This document shows positions 12,501-24,500 of a stretch of DNA of 64,000 nt, piece by piece. The notes beneath the pieces are model-generated. The model made no database searches. It saw nothing but the letters and a program-made list of their open reading frames with translations, and was not told the DNA's origin. Made by a program: the position numbers and the translations under genes. The number at the start of each line of letters is the position of its first letter. Position 1 is the first letter of the stretch. This stretch comes from Cinclus cinclus (Eukaryota; Chordata; Aves; Passeriformes; Cinclidae): assembly GCF_963662255.1 (NCBI RefSeq), contig NC_085047.1, positions 11,152,347 to 11,216,346 of the forward strand, given 5' to 3'.

Positions 12501-15500
12501 GACCTGTGTTTTTTTGTGTTTGTTTAGAGATTTTCCCACTACCATGTAGTTTTCTTACTTTAGAATGTGTCAGATATCTGGTGGTACCAATTGGCAAGTT
12601 TTATTTAATTCTGCCATTTAAACTTACAATTTATTTTTTTTAATGGGGTACTAGAATTAAGTCTTCTCTGTGTGTATCCCATTACTTGTTTGGAAATTAA
12701 AAGATAAACAACAGCTTACTGGCAGCTTTAAAAAGTTCTCTTTGGTTTTGCATATGTTTTATGGGTCTTAGTGGTGAAAGCCACAAAAGGTCTCTTGTGA
12801 CAACCCTGTCTGGACCACAGTTGTCCCCTTGCCTGAAGCTGCCTGAGCTGCTTTTTTGGGTACAGTCTGCTGGTCTGCAGGGTGAGCTCTGGATTTTTTA
12901 ATGGTGAAGAGAGACAGATTTCTCCATCATCATCATCAGTTATAGCTCTTGCTAAGTTGCTGTGTTGTCTTGAACTTTTTATGGTGCTGATTTTAAGGTG
13001 ACTGGTAAATGTGCTAGTGCTGAGTGGAGGGTGTGTGCAGTGCACAGGCTCTGCTGACTTGTTAGAGGCCAGGGAAGGTATTGAGTGCTTTGCGACCTAA
13101 CTGAATAGAAAAGGATTGAAGATTTTACTATCAGAGTTTATCATCTGTCATCTGATGAAGAATGTGTTGACATAATGCTGCTGCTAAGAAGGCTGCACAG
13201 AATTCAAATTTTTGTTTCAAATAATTTTCCAAAAATCTGAACTCGTTAGATGAGTATTTCATACTCCTTTTATTCAAGTTATCTTCTGAAGCTTCAAGTA
13301 GGTGTGTGGTGATGGAAGAAAGTCATTCTTGCTGATACTGTTACAACACCACTGACACAGGGAAAGCTGGCAGAGCTAAATTACAGGGAATAGTGCTTAT
13401 GAACCAAAGTTGTTGTGGATTTGTTGAGACCATGTCCGAACGTATTAGAATATAGCACCTTCAGCTTTCTGTGGCAGCTGAGGCAATTGTGTGTTTCAAT
13501 ATAAGGTAATTCAAAGTCCATTTAAAAGCCCCTCCAAAACATTAAACCATTTTTTTCTTTCTTCATGAAAGAAAATGGCCTAGAAAATTTCAGTTTCCCT
13601 CTGTGGAGTGCACTGCTGAATTTACTATTTCTTTAATTGTGAAGTAGTAAAATTGCACGCTGATCCCTGGTACAGATCTCACCACGCCTTTGAATACTGT
13701 GGTGTCTCTGGTGTGTTTGAGGTTCATTTCAACATCACCTGCATCCATTGAGGTTCTTACCAGTGTGAGTGAGAGCTGCTGGCTGCCCTTCACAGGCTGT
13801 GGTGTGGCAGTGGCCTTTCTGCAAGGACACAGCACATGCCAGCTCCTTCCTGGTGCTTGACCCAGGAGAGGCTGTTTTGCTCCAGAAGCTGGAATTGCTG
13901 TCAGAAGCCTGTCCCCTTCCAGATGACCTGTTAAACACTGCCCCAGATTTCACAGGGCTTAATGATATCTGTAGGCTCGTTCTTGTCCAAACTTGTGCCT
14001 TGTGTCTGTCCGTGCTCATGTGACCCTCCCCAGGCTAAAAACATGTCTCTTTACACCATTTCTCTATAGACAATTATTGGAGGGCAGGATAAGCTGTCAA
14101 GTCATTTTACTGAATGCTGCAAATAGTGGTGTGTGACTTTGCTCATGTCATTTTCTCTTATAATGCACCAGCAGCTGGGGAGGGGGTGATCAATTGAGGC
14201 TGTGGTATGAGTTCACCTCTGGCAGACCTCACTGCTGTGGAATGAAGGTGCTCCCCCTCTGTTCTTCCCAAGCCCTCTTTGTTGTCTCCTCTAACTTCTT
14301 CTGGCCCAAGATGTTGGCAGGAGCAGGCAGTGTGATCAGGAGCTACATGCTGGCTAGCCAAGATGCTAGGAAGCCTGGGGGTGCTGCTGAGGCTTTCGGG
14401 AATCCCTGGGACCAGGCAAAGCTGCTGGAGCCTTGAGCTGTTGCTTTCAAGAGGCAGGAGGGCAGATGTGCCTGGGTACGTGCCCACTCTGTGATTACTA
14501 GGCATGTTTCTGTAGGAAATCATGTTACTAATTTTTTTCTTTTAATTGGACTGAACGGAAGAGCCTTTATTGAAAGGCCTTCTGTTAAGTTTGGTTGGTT
14601 TTTTCTTCCCTTCCTATTCAAAACAGACAGCTGAGCTCTTTCCCCAGACATGTCCATTCTATTGAATACAGTGCACTCTTTGTAATACAGACCTGTCTGT
14701 GAAAAAGTGCAATTTAAATTTACGATTTCTCTGCTGTACTATGCTGAATTTTGTGTGGAAAAATTGTGAAATCTTCCTGGTATCACTTACCTAGGGCATG
14801 TAGCAGAGTTGTTTGAGGTGAAGTGGAAGCTTTGATCTTTGTGCCATTAACAGCTGCAGTAAATGAAATAGTTCTGGATGCGCACACCTAAAGCAGGGAG
14901 TGCAGAACAGTGTATGGCATTTCGGCCTGTGCAGGAGCAGGTCTGATTGTGTATGTTCATGTGAGAGAAGTGTGCACCAGGAGCACCACATCTCTGTCAC
15001 TGAGAGATTTTTAACTCATCTCCCATTGGTGTAAGTTGTCTGTAATAATGCCTAAGTAAGATAGGGGCTGCAGGAGGCTTTTCCCCTCATCAGTTTCTCT
15101 CACTAGATAAAAGAAGGATTAAAGTAATGGCAGTGAAACAACTCATAAGGCTGCTGCTCCACAACGTTTGAACTCAGTGGAAACTGGTGCAGTCTTTGTC
15201 TTATCCCCTCCCTTGTTTCACCCCTGGCTCTCACTAACTTGTCAGGAAATGAATGAATGCAGAGAGCAACTCTCTGATGGTTTATTGAGAGCATGGTCTG
15301 TCTTGCCAGAGGTTTGGGTGAATGGTGGTGCTGGCTCCTAGGGAAAAGTGGCATCTGGAACACCAGCCTGGGCTGGCCAGCACTGGCAGGAGCTACAGCC
15401 TGAGAAGAACAGCTGACTCCTTGGAAGCAGTTTGTGGTCTGACAGCTCCTGTAAGTGTTATTGTTTGAAAGTGTTGCAGAGCCTGGGATCCCACTGATCT

Positions 15501-18500
15501 GAGGACACTTGGAATTTCCAGAATTGGTTTGTTTGCTCCTAGAATAGTTGCCCTTGTTATCATAATGACAGTGAGAAGGACGAATGGGGCTAACCTGGTG
15601 TTTCCTTGGGAGCTCTTCTGTATTGTGCAGAGCAGGATGAGGCTGTCATGATGTGCCTTTGGAGAAAAACAGCCCTATAAATATGCTGAATGTTTAAATG
15701 GGCTAGTGGGACTGCCTTTTCCACTTGAGAGTTAGGACTGTGAAGAGCATTCAACACGAGCCAGAATAGCTGGTATTTCATATGATGGGTTAAACTGTGA
15801 TTGGGATGCAAAGGAAAATATCTCAAAGTGTAAAATGTGGATCTCATGACAGTGTTGTTTCAGATTAGAAAGATAAGACTGAACATCTTTAATAGTGGCT
15901 ACAGTAAAATTATACCCTAGGCAATGGTCATTCTTGTGAGGAGAAAGCTTAAGTCTTGGTGGTGCTACCTGGTCAGACACTATAAAATGGGATGTTTATG
16001 CATGTTGGTAAATATCTGTGAACAGAAGCAAAAAAATAGGAAATAAACTTTTAGAACAGAAAGTAACCAGGAGGGATTGGGAAAATATCATAGAATCATA
16101 GAATGATTTATATTGGAAGGGATGTCAAAGCTCATTTTGTTTTAACCCCCTGTGCCATGGGCAGGGAAACCTTCCACTAGAACAGGTTTCTCAGAGCTCC
16201 ATCCAGCCTGGCCTTGAATAGTCCCAGGGATGGGATAGCCACAGCTTCTCTGGGCAGCCTGTCCCAGAGCCTCACTGCCCTGACAGTAAAGAGTTTGTTC
16301 CAAATATTAATCTAAACCTACTCTCAGTTTCACGCCATTACCCCTTGTCCTGTCCCTCCAGGCCCTTATAAGCAGTCTCTCTCCATCTTTCCTGCCGGCT
16401 CCCTTCAGGTACTGGAAGGGTACAATCAGGTCATCTCCAAGTCTTCCCTTTTTAAGCCTGAATAGCCCCATTTCTCTCAGCCTTTCCTCATATGTGTGTA
16501 TGTGTATCCTGCTTTAGCAGGGTGTTGATGATCTCCAGAAGCCCCTTCCAACCCCTACCTCTGTGGTTCTGTGTACGTGTATTTATGTACACCCAATTTG
16601 CTGTGTATCTGTCATCCTCCAGCCTCCTCCTCCTTTCTATGTGTATAGCATTGCCTTTAACTGACCCCACCAGCTTTAGTTTGCCATGGCTTGTGCATAT
16701 TTTTGGCAGGTCGCTTGGTGTTGAGGCTGTGAACCACTGGTACTGTGGCACTGCCCAGCTGTTGTCCAGGGGTGAGCTCTTAGAAGAATCCCCCTGAATT
16801 TTATGTGTAGTTTACAGATAATATGTGCTGGTGCTTTGAAAGACTCCTCCTGCTGCCACCACAAACTAATCACCCAAGAGACCCGAACTGGAGCAGAGAG
16901 ATTTTTGCTAATTACTGTCACAGTTACTGTAGTATGTAAGAATCAAAAGCAATTTTTGTGAAGCAGATTTTCCTGTGGCAGTTCCAGTGAACACAGCCTG
17001 AAGTTTAAGTTGTGTTTAGTTAAGTGAAACTGAAGGTCTCATTGGTTTTAGTCTAGTTAATTAATTTCAGAGCTGCTGTCGTTACTGTTGGGAGGCTCCC
17101 TTTATGCTGAGCAGGGTGTGGAGAAATCATGATGGTTTAAAGCACACAGACCTCAAGATTCTCAGTAACTTTATGTTTCTGACACCTTTTTGTTTTCAGT
17201 AAGTACTAAAGTTTCTTGATTATCATCCTGTCACTGAGTCTCATGTAGGACTAGCTGTCAGTAACTCGTAGAAACATGGACTCAAGCAACAGTATTCATA
17301 AATCAGTTCATTGACTGATTTTAAAATTTCCCCCTGTGAACTGAGCAGGTGTTTTTCCTGCTCATTGCAAGAGTATTCCCCATGCAGATGATGATTTGGC
17401 TCATAACTTCTAGGTGGTTTTATGTAAATAACTGGCAGAGGAGGATTTGCCTTATATTTAGTGTCAGCGAATATAAACCAAATTCCTCAAGCCTCTCTTT
17501 AAAATCTTATTTTGAAGTCTTTAACTATTAGCTGAATAAAGACAAACATATATGCTGAGAGTGACAATTTTTTTTTTTAGCCACATATGAGGATCAGAAT
17601 TGAGTGTTTATATGAATGCATGATATCATGTTGTGTAGAAACCTTAATATCAAACACTGAAATTCATTGAAAAGTCACTTGTTAAAGCATGGAAATCGGG
17701 TGAGGGTGTTGGGTGTGTCTAGGTTACATAAAGCTATGATTAAGTAGAATCCTCAACTTAATTTTTGAGAGAGGAGCGTACACACTTAAGTAGTACACTC
17801 CAGCCTTTTCCCCATTTAAGTTTTATTTGGACTGTGCTGTGGTTGGCTGAAAGTTCCTGCCATCCACTGTGTCCTTTTGCTCCTTGAAGTAAGTTTTTGT
17901 TCTCAGTTCAGTTGCACTTTGTACAAGCTGCTGCTGTAATTGTCAGATTTTGGCAGCCTGTGCAGAGCAGTCCCAGACTGAAAATCTGTCTTTGTGCGTG
18001 TCCTTTGCTCTCCACAGGTGAATTTTGTCTGAACCAAAGCTGAGGTGCATTTTGCATTAGAGTGTGTGTAAAAATATATCTTTACCTACTTTCTTCGAGG
18101 ATACAATGTCATGTTAGAGGTTTCTCTTTTCATACCTGAACAAAAGGAAGCCCAGTTAGCAGATGCTGGGCAAGGGAGCCCAATTCTGTTGTGTTTTAAG
18201 GAACACCTTAGAGCTGGTGCAGAGATTTAACTTGGTCTTCACACTAGCAAAATAGTGCTTTAAAAATATATGTGTACGTATATTTTTATATTAGCCACTT
18301 TCTAATCTATATATTTTTGTAAATACATTTATTCTGCACATAGATGGAGAAAAATCTTGAGGACAGAACTGGGAAAAGCCAAGCCTTCTGGAGCTGACTG
18401 CATGTTTTCCCTGTGTTTCAACTCAATATTTTCATGGAAGGAGTTAGATTTTTTTTTTGCCTATTTGGAACTTGACCAACAGCATATTTAGAAAATGGTT

Positions 18501-21500
18501 AATGTATCTGTGTTGCTGGAAGCTGTAATGTACAGCAGTGTCTGTGGGTCTTTTAACTATTCCTGGGAGATATGATTAATGTGGCAGAAAATGATATTCA
18601 CAGTAGTAATTGAGGGCCTTTAGTATGCTTGTCCTTTGTATGTTAAACTATTTCTGTTTGTTTGTTTGTAGCAGAAACGTAAAGCCTGTTTACAGAGGAT
18701 TACATTCATATAAGCTCTCAGTGTTCTTTTCATTATAGCAGCATCATATGAGAAAACCAGCTTATTAGCTACTTGTCTGCAAACAATGCCATTAGCAGGT
18801 CCTCTGCAGCTCAGGCTTCATTTGAATTGTCTGTAATATCAAATATTTGTGCAGTGTCATTTGATTTTTTCCTCCAATCAATAGTGTTGCACTAGAAAGT
18901 AAAGAAAGTGGGATTTGTGTGGAGTGCCTAACTCAAGATGCCATTCTCAGCGTTTGCATTTTCCTCTTTCTTTCCTTTTGTCTCTAGTAAAAAGTATTCA
19001 TCCCTCAAGAATCAGAATCATGGCCTGGGTTGGAAGGCACCTTAAAGATCATTTCATTCCAACCTCCCTGCCGTGGGCAGCATCGCCTTACACTAGACCA
19101 GGGTGTGCAGAGCCCCATCCAGCAGCCTGGCCTAGAACCCTTCTGGGAATGGGGCACCCACAACCTCCCAGGGCAACCTGTTCTAGTGCCTCACCACCCC
19201 TCACTGTAAAGAATTTTTTCTTGATGCACAATCTAAAAGCACTCTCTGTCAGTATGAAGCCATTGCCCCTTGTCCTGTCACTCCAGGGCCAGTCTCTCTC
19301 CATTTTTCTTGTAGGCTCCCATCATGTGGTAGAAAGCTGCAAGTCACCCCTTAGCCATCCCTGTTTCAGGCTGAACAATCCCAATTCTCTCAGCCTTTCC
19401 CCACAGGAGAAGTGTTCCATACTTCTAATCAGCTTGGTACCCCTAGTGCACTTTCATTATGTACTATTGACATGTGAGCTGTGTAGTGAGGCCATAATCC
19501 TGTTTTCTCCTGCTAATGGTTGGATCATCTCATTCATTCCTGGACATACAACTTTATCTGTGCTTGGAAATGGAAAAGGGTTGTTTTATCTTCTGAGTTT
19601 TTAAGTGTTTGTGCTGCAAATGCAAATGTTTGGATGCTGCCATGAATAAAGCTGAAGTGTACATGTGCTTCTTCAGAAGCTACAGAGAGGACAATATAAA
19701 CAGATCAGAAGGTGGCTAATTTCCCCCCAGAATTTATCTTCACTGTAATTCAGTGTTAGTCAGTTTGAGATTTGCCTTGTTCAAAAAAAAGCATTTGTGT
19801 GATTTAGCTTTAACTTTGACTGTAGGAAGTTATCAGAGTTTACAGTACTGTTGAACTAATTTGGGCACAGTATCTCCCTAAGCTGATGATAGTGCAGATC
19901 CTTTTCTGCTTCACTGGTGCTGGCACAGCTACTGAATATGCTATTGTGTGAGGTTATAAACCAGATAATCTTAATTGGGCATTTCCTGAGAACAAGGGAG
20001 GGATGGCTGAAAAAGGAGAGACTTGGAAATAAGGGCATGCATTCCTAATACACAAATTTGGCTTCCATCCAGGAAAACAGGAGAATTTCCTGTTAGTTAA
20101 AGTCTTCCAAGAGCTGAAAGCCTGAAGATACATAGTGCATACCTCAGGGAGCCAGAGGAAAGGGAAAATCTGGGAATAGCTTGTGCATGAAAGCCCCAGG
20201 AAAGTGATATGGTGGGACTGAGGGGTGTGAACAGCTGGATCCCAGGGCAGCCATAGCATCTGTGAACCATGTCCTTTGTGTGGCCAAGGACTTGGGGTAC
20301 CCTGCACAGTCTGGTGCCCGAGATCAGGTCCTGGGGGCATTTTAGAGTTGAGTCAAATGCTGTTCAGGGCCCATGGAGAATGGGTGTGTGTGTGTGACAC
20401 GTGTGCATGTATGTCCTAACACCACAGATATTCCTGGAGTCTTGACTCACTAGACTGGAGGATCTCTGCTAGAGAAAAGATGCAGAATCAGTTGTGTAAA
20501 TTTGAGGACAGGATGGCAAACAGAAGTGGATACAGGCAGACTGGAAAGAATGGAGGATCTGGTTTGCGTTTCCATTTGAAAAGAGAGGCTGTTTAATAAA
20601 CTGAATTAAAGTACACTGAGTTATAATTCAAAATTTGCTGAGGCAAGGTTGGAAAAAAATAGGGAATCAGGAAAGAGCTGCGTTGAAAAAATATGGCAGC
20701 TTCTTTTATGTTAGAACTAGTAGTTGTGATCAGAAACTTCCCTCACTGTCCGGATTTCATGAACATGCATTGGTACTTCAGACACTTGTCTGAATGTAAT
20801 CAGAATGAGCATTAATGGGAGTAAGGAGGGTGGCTTGTTTCATATGTAGAAGTCTGTCTGTAGTATTGTATTTCTTATTCTATTTGTGATCATATATATG
20901 AGACTTAACTGTTTAGCAGTTGCACTAGAAATTGCTCTCCAAACTTCAGTCATAGGTAATAGTAGCATAAATGTCCTGTATAACCAGAGCTAAAGGGATA
21001 TTCAAAATAAATAAAATTTAGCCATTTTGACTTTGCAAAGTAGTACAGATGCACTAAAGTCACATCAGGAATTAAGTAAGATAAGCTCTTTGCATATGGT
21101 TGCATATGTGTCATAAATGTCTAAAGTGAAAAAAAAAAGCAAAAAGAAAATTGAATCTCATCCTCTGATAGTGTATGAGGAGAGGGTTTGATAGTTGCCT
21201 GATCTGTCTCTTGTAATGAAAAGAAATCAAATTACTTGTGTTAATACAGTTTCATGGGTGATAACATACTGTCATTATAACAATGAAGGAGAATAATAAG
21301 TTGAACATCCAGCTGCAGAAAGGTCAGTGCACAGTAAAGATGATGGATGCAGTTACATCAGGTTTGTGAGGATGAGGGCAGATGGTGAATTTGTGGAAGA
21401 GAAGGCCACTAGTCGGAGTTTTTAGCTGCCTTATGCAATTTTACAATTGTTTCTGAACATCTGATAGTCTATTGACAAGTATTAAAAAACGTGTTGATCA

Positions 21501-24500
21501 GGTGGAAATAATTTCATTTACACTCCTTCTAGAAAGGGAATGTATCCATTCTTGAACTTCTGTGTGATTTGAAATAAATCAATTAGAAATTAGTGGCAAC
21601 TTGTCCACATTTAGCTGAAGAAACAGTAGTGACTACACCAGAAAAATGCCCCAAAGCCCCATTTAAGGTGTTCAGGAGAACTGTTAATTTTCCTCTTAAT
21701 TCCTGTCACTTCTAGCAATGTTACTTGTGGATTCCCCATGTTGTTCCTTTAATGACCAGTTAGAAATTCTGGGGCTGAGTACCTTAACCTCTTGGCCCTA
21801 TAAAAAGGTATACTTAGACACTTGAATCATCTCTTGATGAGAAAGGAGCATCTCTGGGTGCAGCTCTGATCTGTTAAATGTGTGTGTCCATGGGAAGGGG
21901 GCCTTGAAACACAGCTTTTACTCTAGAATACTGAAATGTGGATAGAAACTACAGATGTCTAAGTTTATAAGTCACAGCTGTGCTCATAAATTAACAGGCA
22001 ATATTTTGAACTGCTAAGAGATTGTTTGTTGGTAAACTGTCTCTTCTGTCTTTTCCCAGTTTCTGTGAACGATGAATATCCTCCAATCAGCCTTTTCAAG
22101 TGTTGTATATATTGTGGAAGATACAGAAATCTGTTATAACTTGTTGTTATAATAATTGATAGTGAAACTATTTTCTGTTTTGTTCACCATCATGTTGATG
22201 GCAAATAAAAAAAGAAATCCACTTGGTTGCCATGCCCTCGAATTGCTGCTTGCCGGTTTTAGTGCTGTTGTAATTATTTTTCCCAAATACTCTCTTTCAG
22301 TTCTTTGATTCTTGCCAGACTTAGGGGGCAGGAAAGCAACTTTATAGGGGAGACAAGTCATGGCTTTGTACAGTGCTATGAAATGCACAGAGTAAACAAA
22401 CGAGGGGGTGAGGGGTCAGGTTAGAGTGGGAGTTTGTTTTCCTGCATCACTTCACTTTTCTTGTGCCAACAGAAGGGTTTTTAAAAGGAAAAGAAAAAAG
22501 AGAGGCAAATTGGATTGTTAGCAGTGTCTCTTAGGATTATAAATGAAGGGAAGATTGTGTATGTAATTCATAAACATCCTGAATTATATGCCTTCTATTT
22601 CAACTTATTAGGGCATGAAGTAGTGCCTGCCAGGTTAATTTCTCAGTGGGGAATTCAGCATTCATGCAGATCTTAATTTCCTCCTCTATATAAAGCAATG
22701 ATAAGGGAAGAATAAGGGTATTTGAATATTTGATTCCAGATAATTCAGTATAAGTATTTTGGAAGTAGCTGCAAGACAATTATAACTGCTGTTTTAAAAT
22801 GAATTTGGAGAGTAGCAGGAGAATGTTTATTTGTTCCCGATAGGAAATATGCTTTTTTATCATGTAAACACAACCCTGTATTTTAAAAAATATTTTCTTT
22901 CATGGATGAAATTACTGTTTTGAGTTCAGGATGTGGTGGGCAAAGAATACAAAAGAAAAACCATTTGCAAATGATTTTTCTCCATTTCCCATCTGCCAAA
23001 GGAACAATTGTATTTGTTAGTATGGAACAATGGTGAGTGCTCTGTGTTTTCATGGTTTTAATGGTTAAGATGCTTTTAATGGTTAACAGGAGTTCAAGGA
23101 TTGTTCCAGCTTAGTGTCTGAGTTTTGCTTCTGTGATGGGATAGCTGAGCATGAGCAGAGTGAATCATCTGTTGGCTCTGAACAGGGGTGGGACCAGATT
23201 TTTATTTAAATAAAAGCAAACCAAGCCTCAACATTCTTACGGAGTGAATACTTAAGAGACCTAGAACCTCCTTTTCTAACTCCAAATATTGCTTTAAAGT
23301 CAGTCACGGGTGCTGACTTAAGTGATTTGGGAGAGTCGGATTCAACTGGTCTAGGAAGGCAGCTCGGATGGATTCCTAAAGTTCTCTTTCAGTATCGAGA
23401 AACTTGTTTTGTTTGGAATTTTTATAGTATTTCTCCTGATGCACCTCAGTGATCAGCAAAGTTGAATTTCCTGGTTTTGTGGTTGGAATAACTAAGAATT
23501 ATTTATATTAAGGAAATGATGGGGTTGAGAATGACTGAGAGCTGAAGAAGTTGTTTTTGGTGGGAGTTCAGTCAGCTATTTCCATTAATGCCTTTGGAGA
23601 CCAAAGCTGTGGTGTCTTATTTGTTTAGAAGGGTCAACTGTGACTTTATGTAGGCTTCTTGAACTCAGGTTACATAAGCTTACCCATTTTTTTGTTTAAA
23701 ATAATCCAAAACCAAGCAAAACCACCAAAATGCAAAATCATTACATTTGGGAATTAAAAGTGCCCAAATTGCAGAAACTAAGACAAACTTGAGAAATGAA
23801 GGTTTTACCACTTTGTGGTGCATAAAGCTCATATGGAAATGCCTTTAATATTTGTGGAGGAGCTTACTCTGTTAAGAATTGGCTTTGTTGTTATTTGGCT
23901 CTAATCTTATTTTGATGATCTGTTTTTATTTTTAGCACCAGCAAACATTTTTAAATCAGCTGAGGGAGATCACTGGTATTAATGACATCCAGGTACTACA
24001 ACAAGCACTGAAGGTAAGATAACTGACTTGTAGCTGAATGCACCTGAATGTATCTTAACTGCCTGTGAAAGCCATAAATCCCACCCTTTCTTACTCCTGT
24101 CCTTCTCTTCCTTCCCTTCTTCCCCTCCCTTCCTTTTTCCCTTCCCATCTTGAACTTATTTCAGGGAGGAAAAAAAGCCAATAATGATGGCTTGTTCACT
24201 TCACAAGGAATCTTGTTCTCTCTTGGTACTGACCTAAAAATGAATCAAGTGTTCAAAAATGAAAAGACAGGAATGTTATGACTTGCCTTTAGCCTTTGTA
24301 TGAATTGTTTTGAGATACACTGGTGCTACTACAGATGGTTGGCTCCTGAGGAATCAAGTGCTGTTTTCTTGTCAAGGTGTGGCTGTTTCCTATCATGCAC
24401 AGGCCTTGCTCACTGTGTAGAATGAAGAACTGTGCTTGAACTTGCCAGCCTTTGCTAACTTGGTATTGTTTCAATGTTTTTTCAACCTTTGTAATTTATT

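Larger units (their letters stand above)
3519..23935 (+). other. USP25: USP25 intron 1 (20.4 kb)
   Basis: It runs from donor GTGAGT to acceptor TTTTTAG. The first 450 bp are still CpG island. The rest is AT-rich and contains two short local duplications, T/G-rich low-complexity tracts, an inverted CR1 pair and one further antisense CR1. No additional USP25 coding exon is needed, since exon 1 joins exon 2 in frame. Stretches such as 8120-8470 and 13590-14520 are somewhat GC-richer than their surroundings, but I could not identify them. Confidence 0.9.

Noticed and set aside
13590..14523. Overlapping open frames on both strands in a GC-richer part of intron 1
   Set aside because: I found no domain, no convincing splice sites and no known repeat. 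Exon 1 joins exon 2 in frame without it. A lncRNA exon or old repeat is possible but unsupported.
15360..15500. Short stretch resembling CR1-like words (GGCTGGCCAGCACTGGCAGG)
   Set aside because: Only scattered word similarity, with no ordered CR1 tail landmarks.
18915..19604. 229-codon + strand open frame in intron 1
   Set aside because: It covers the antisense CR1 at 19009-19450 and is that element read in the wrong direction.
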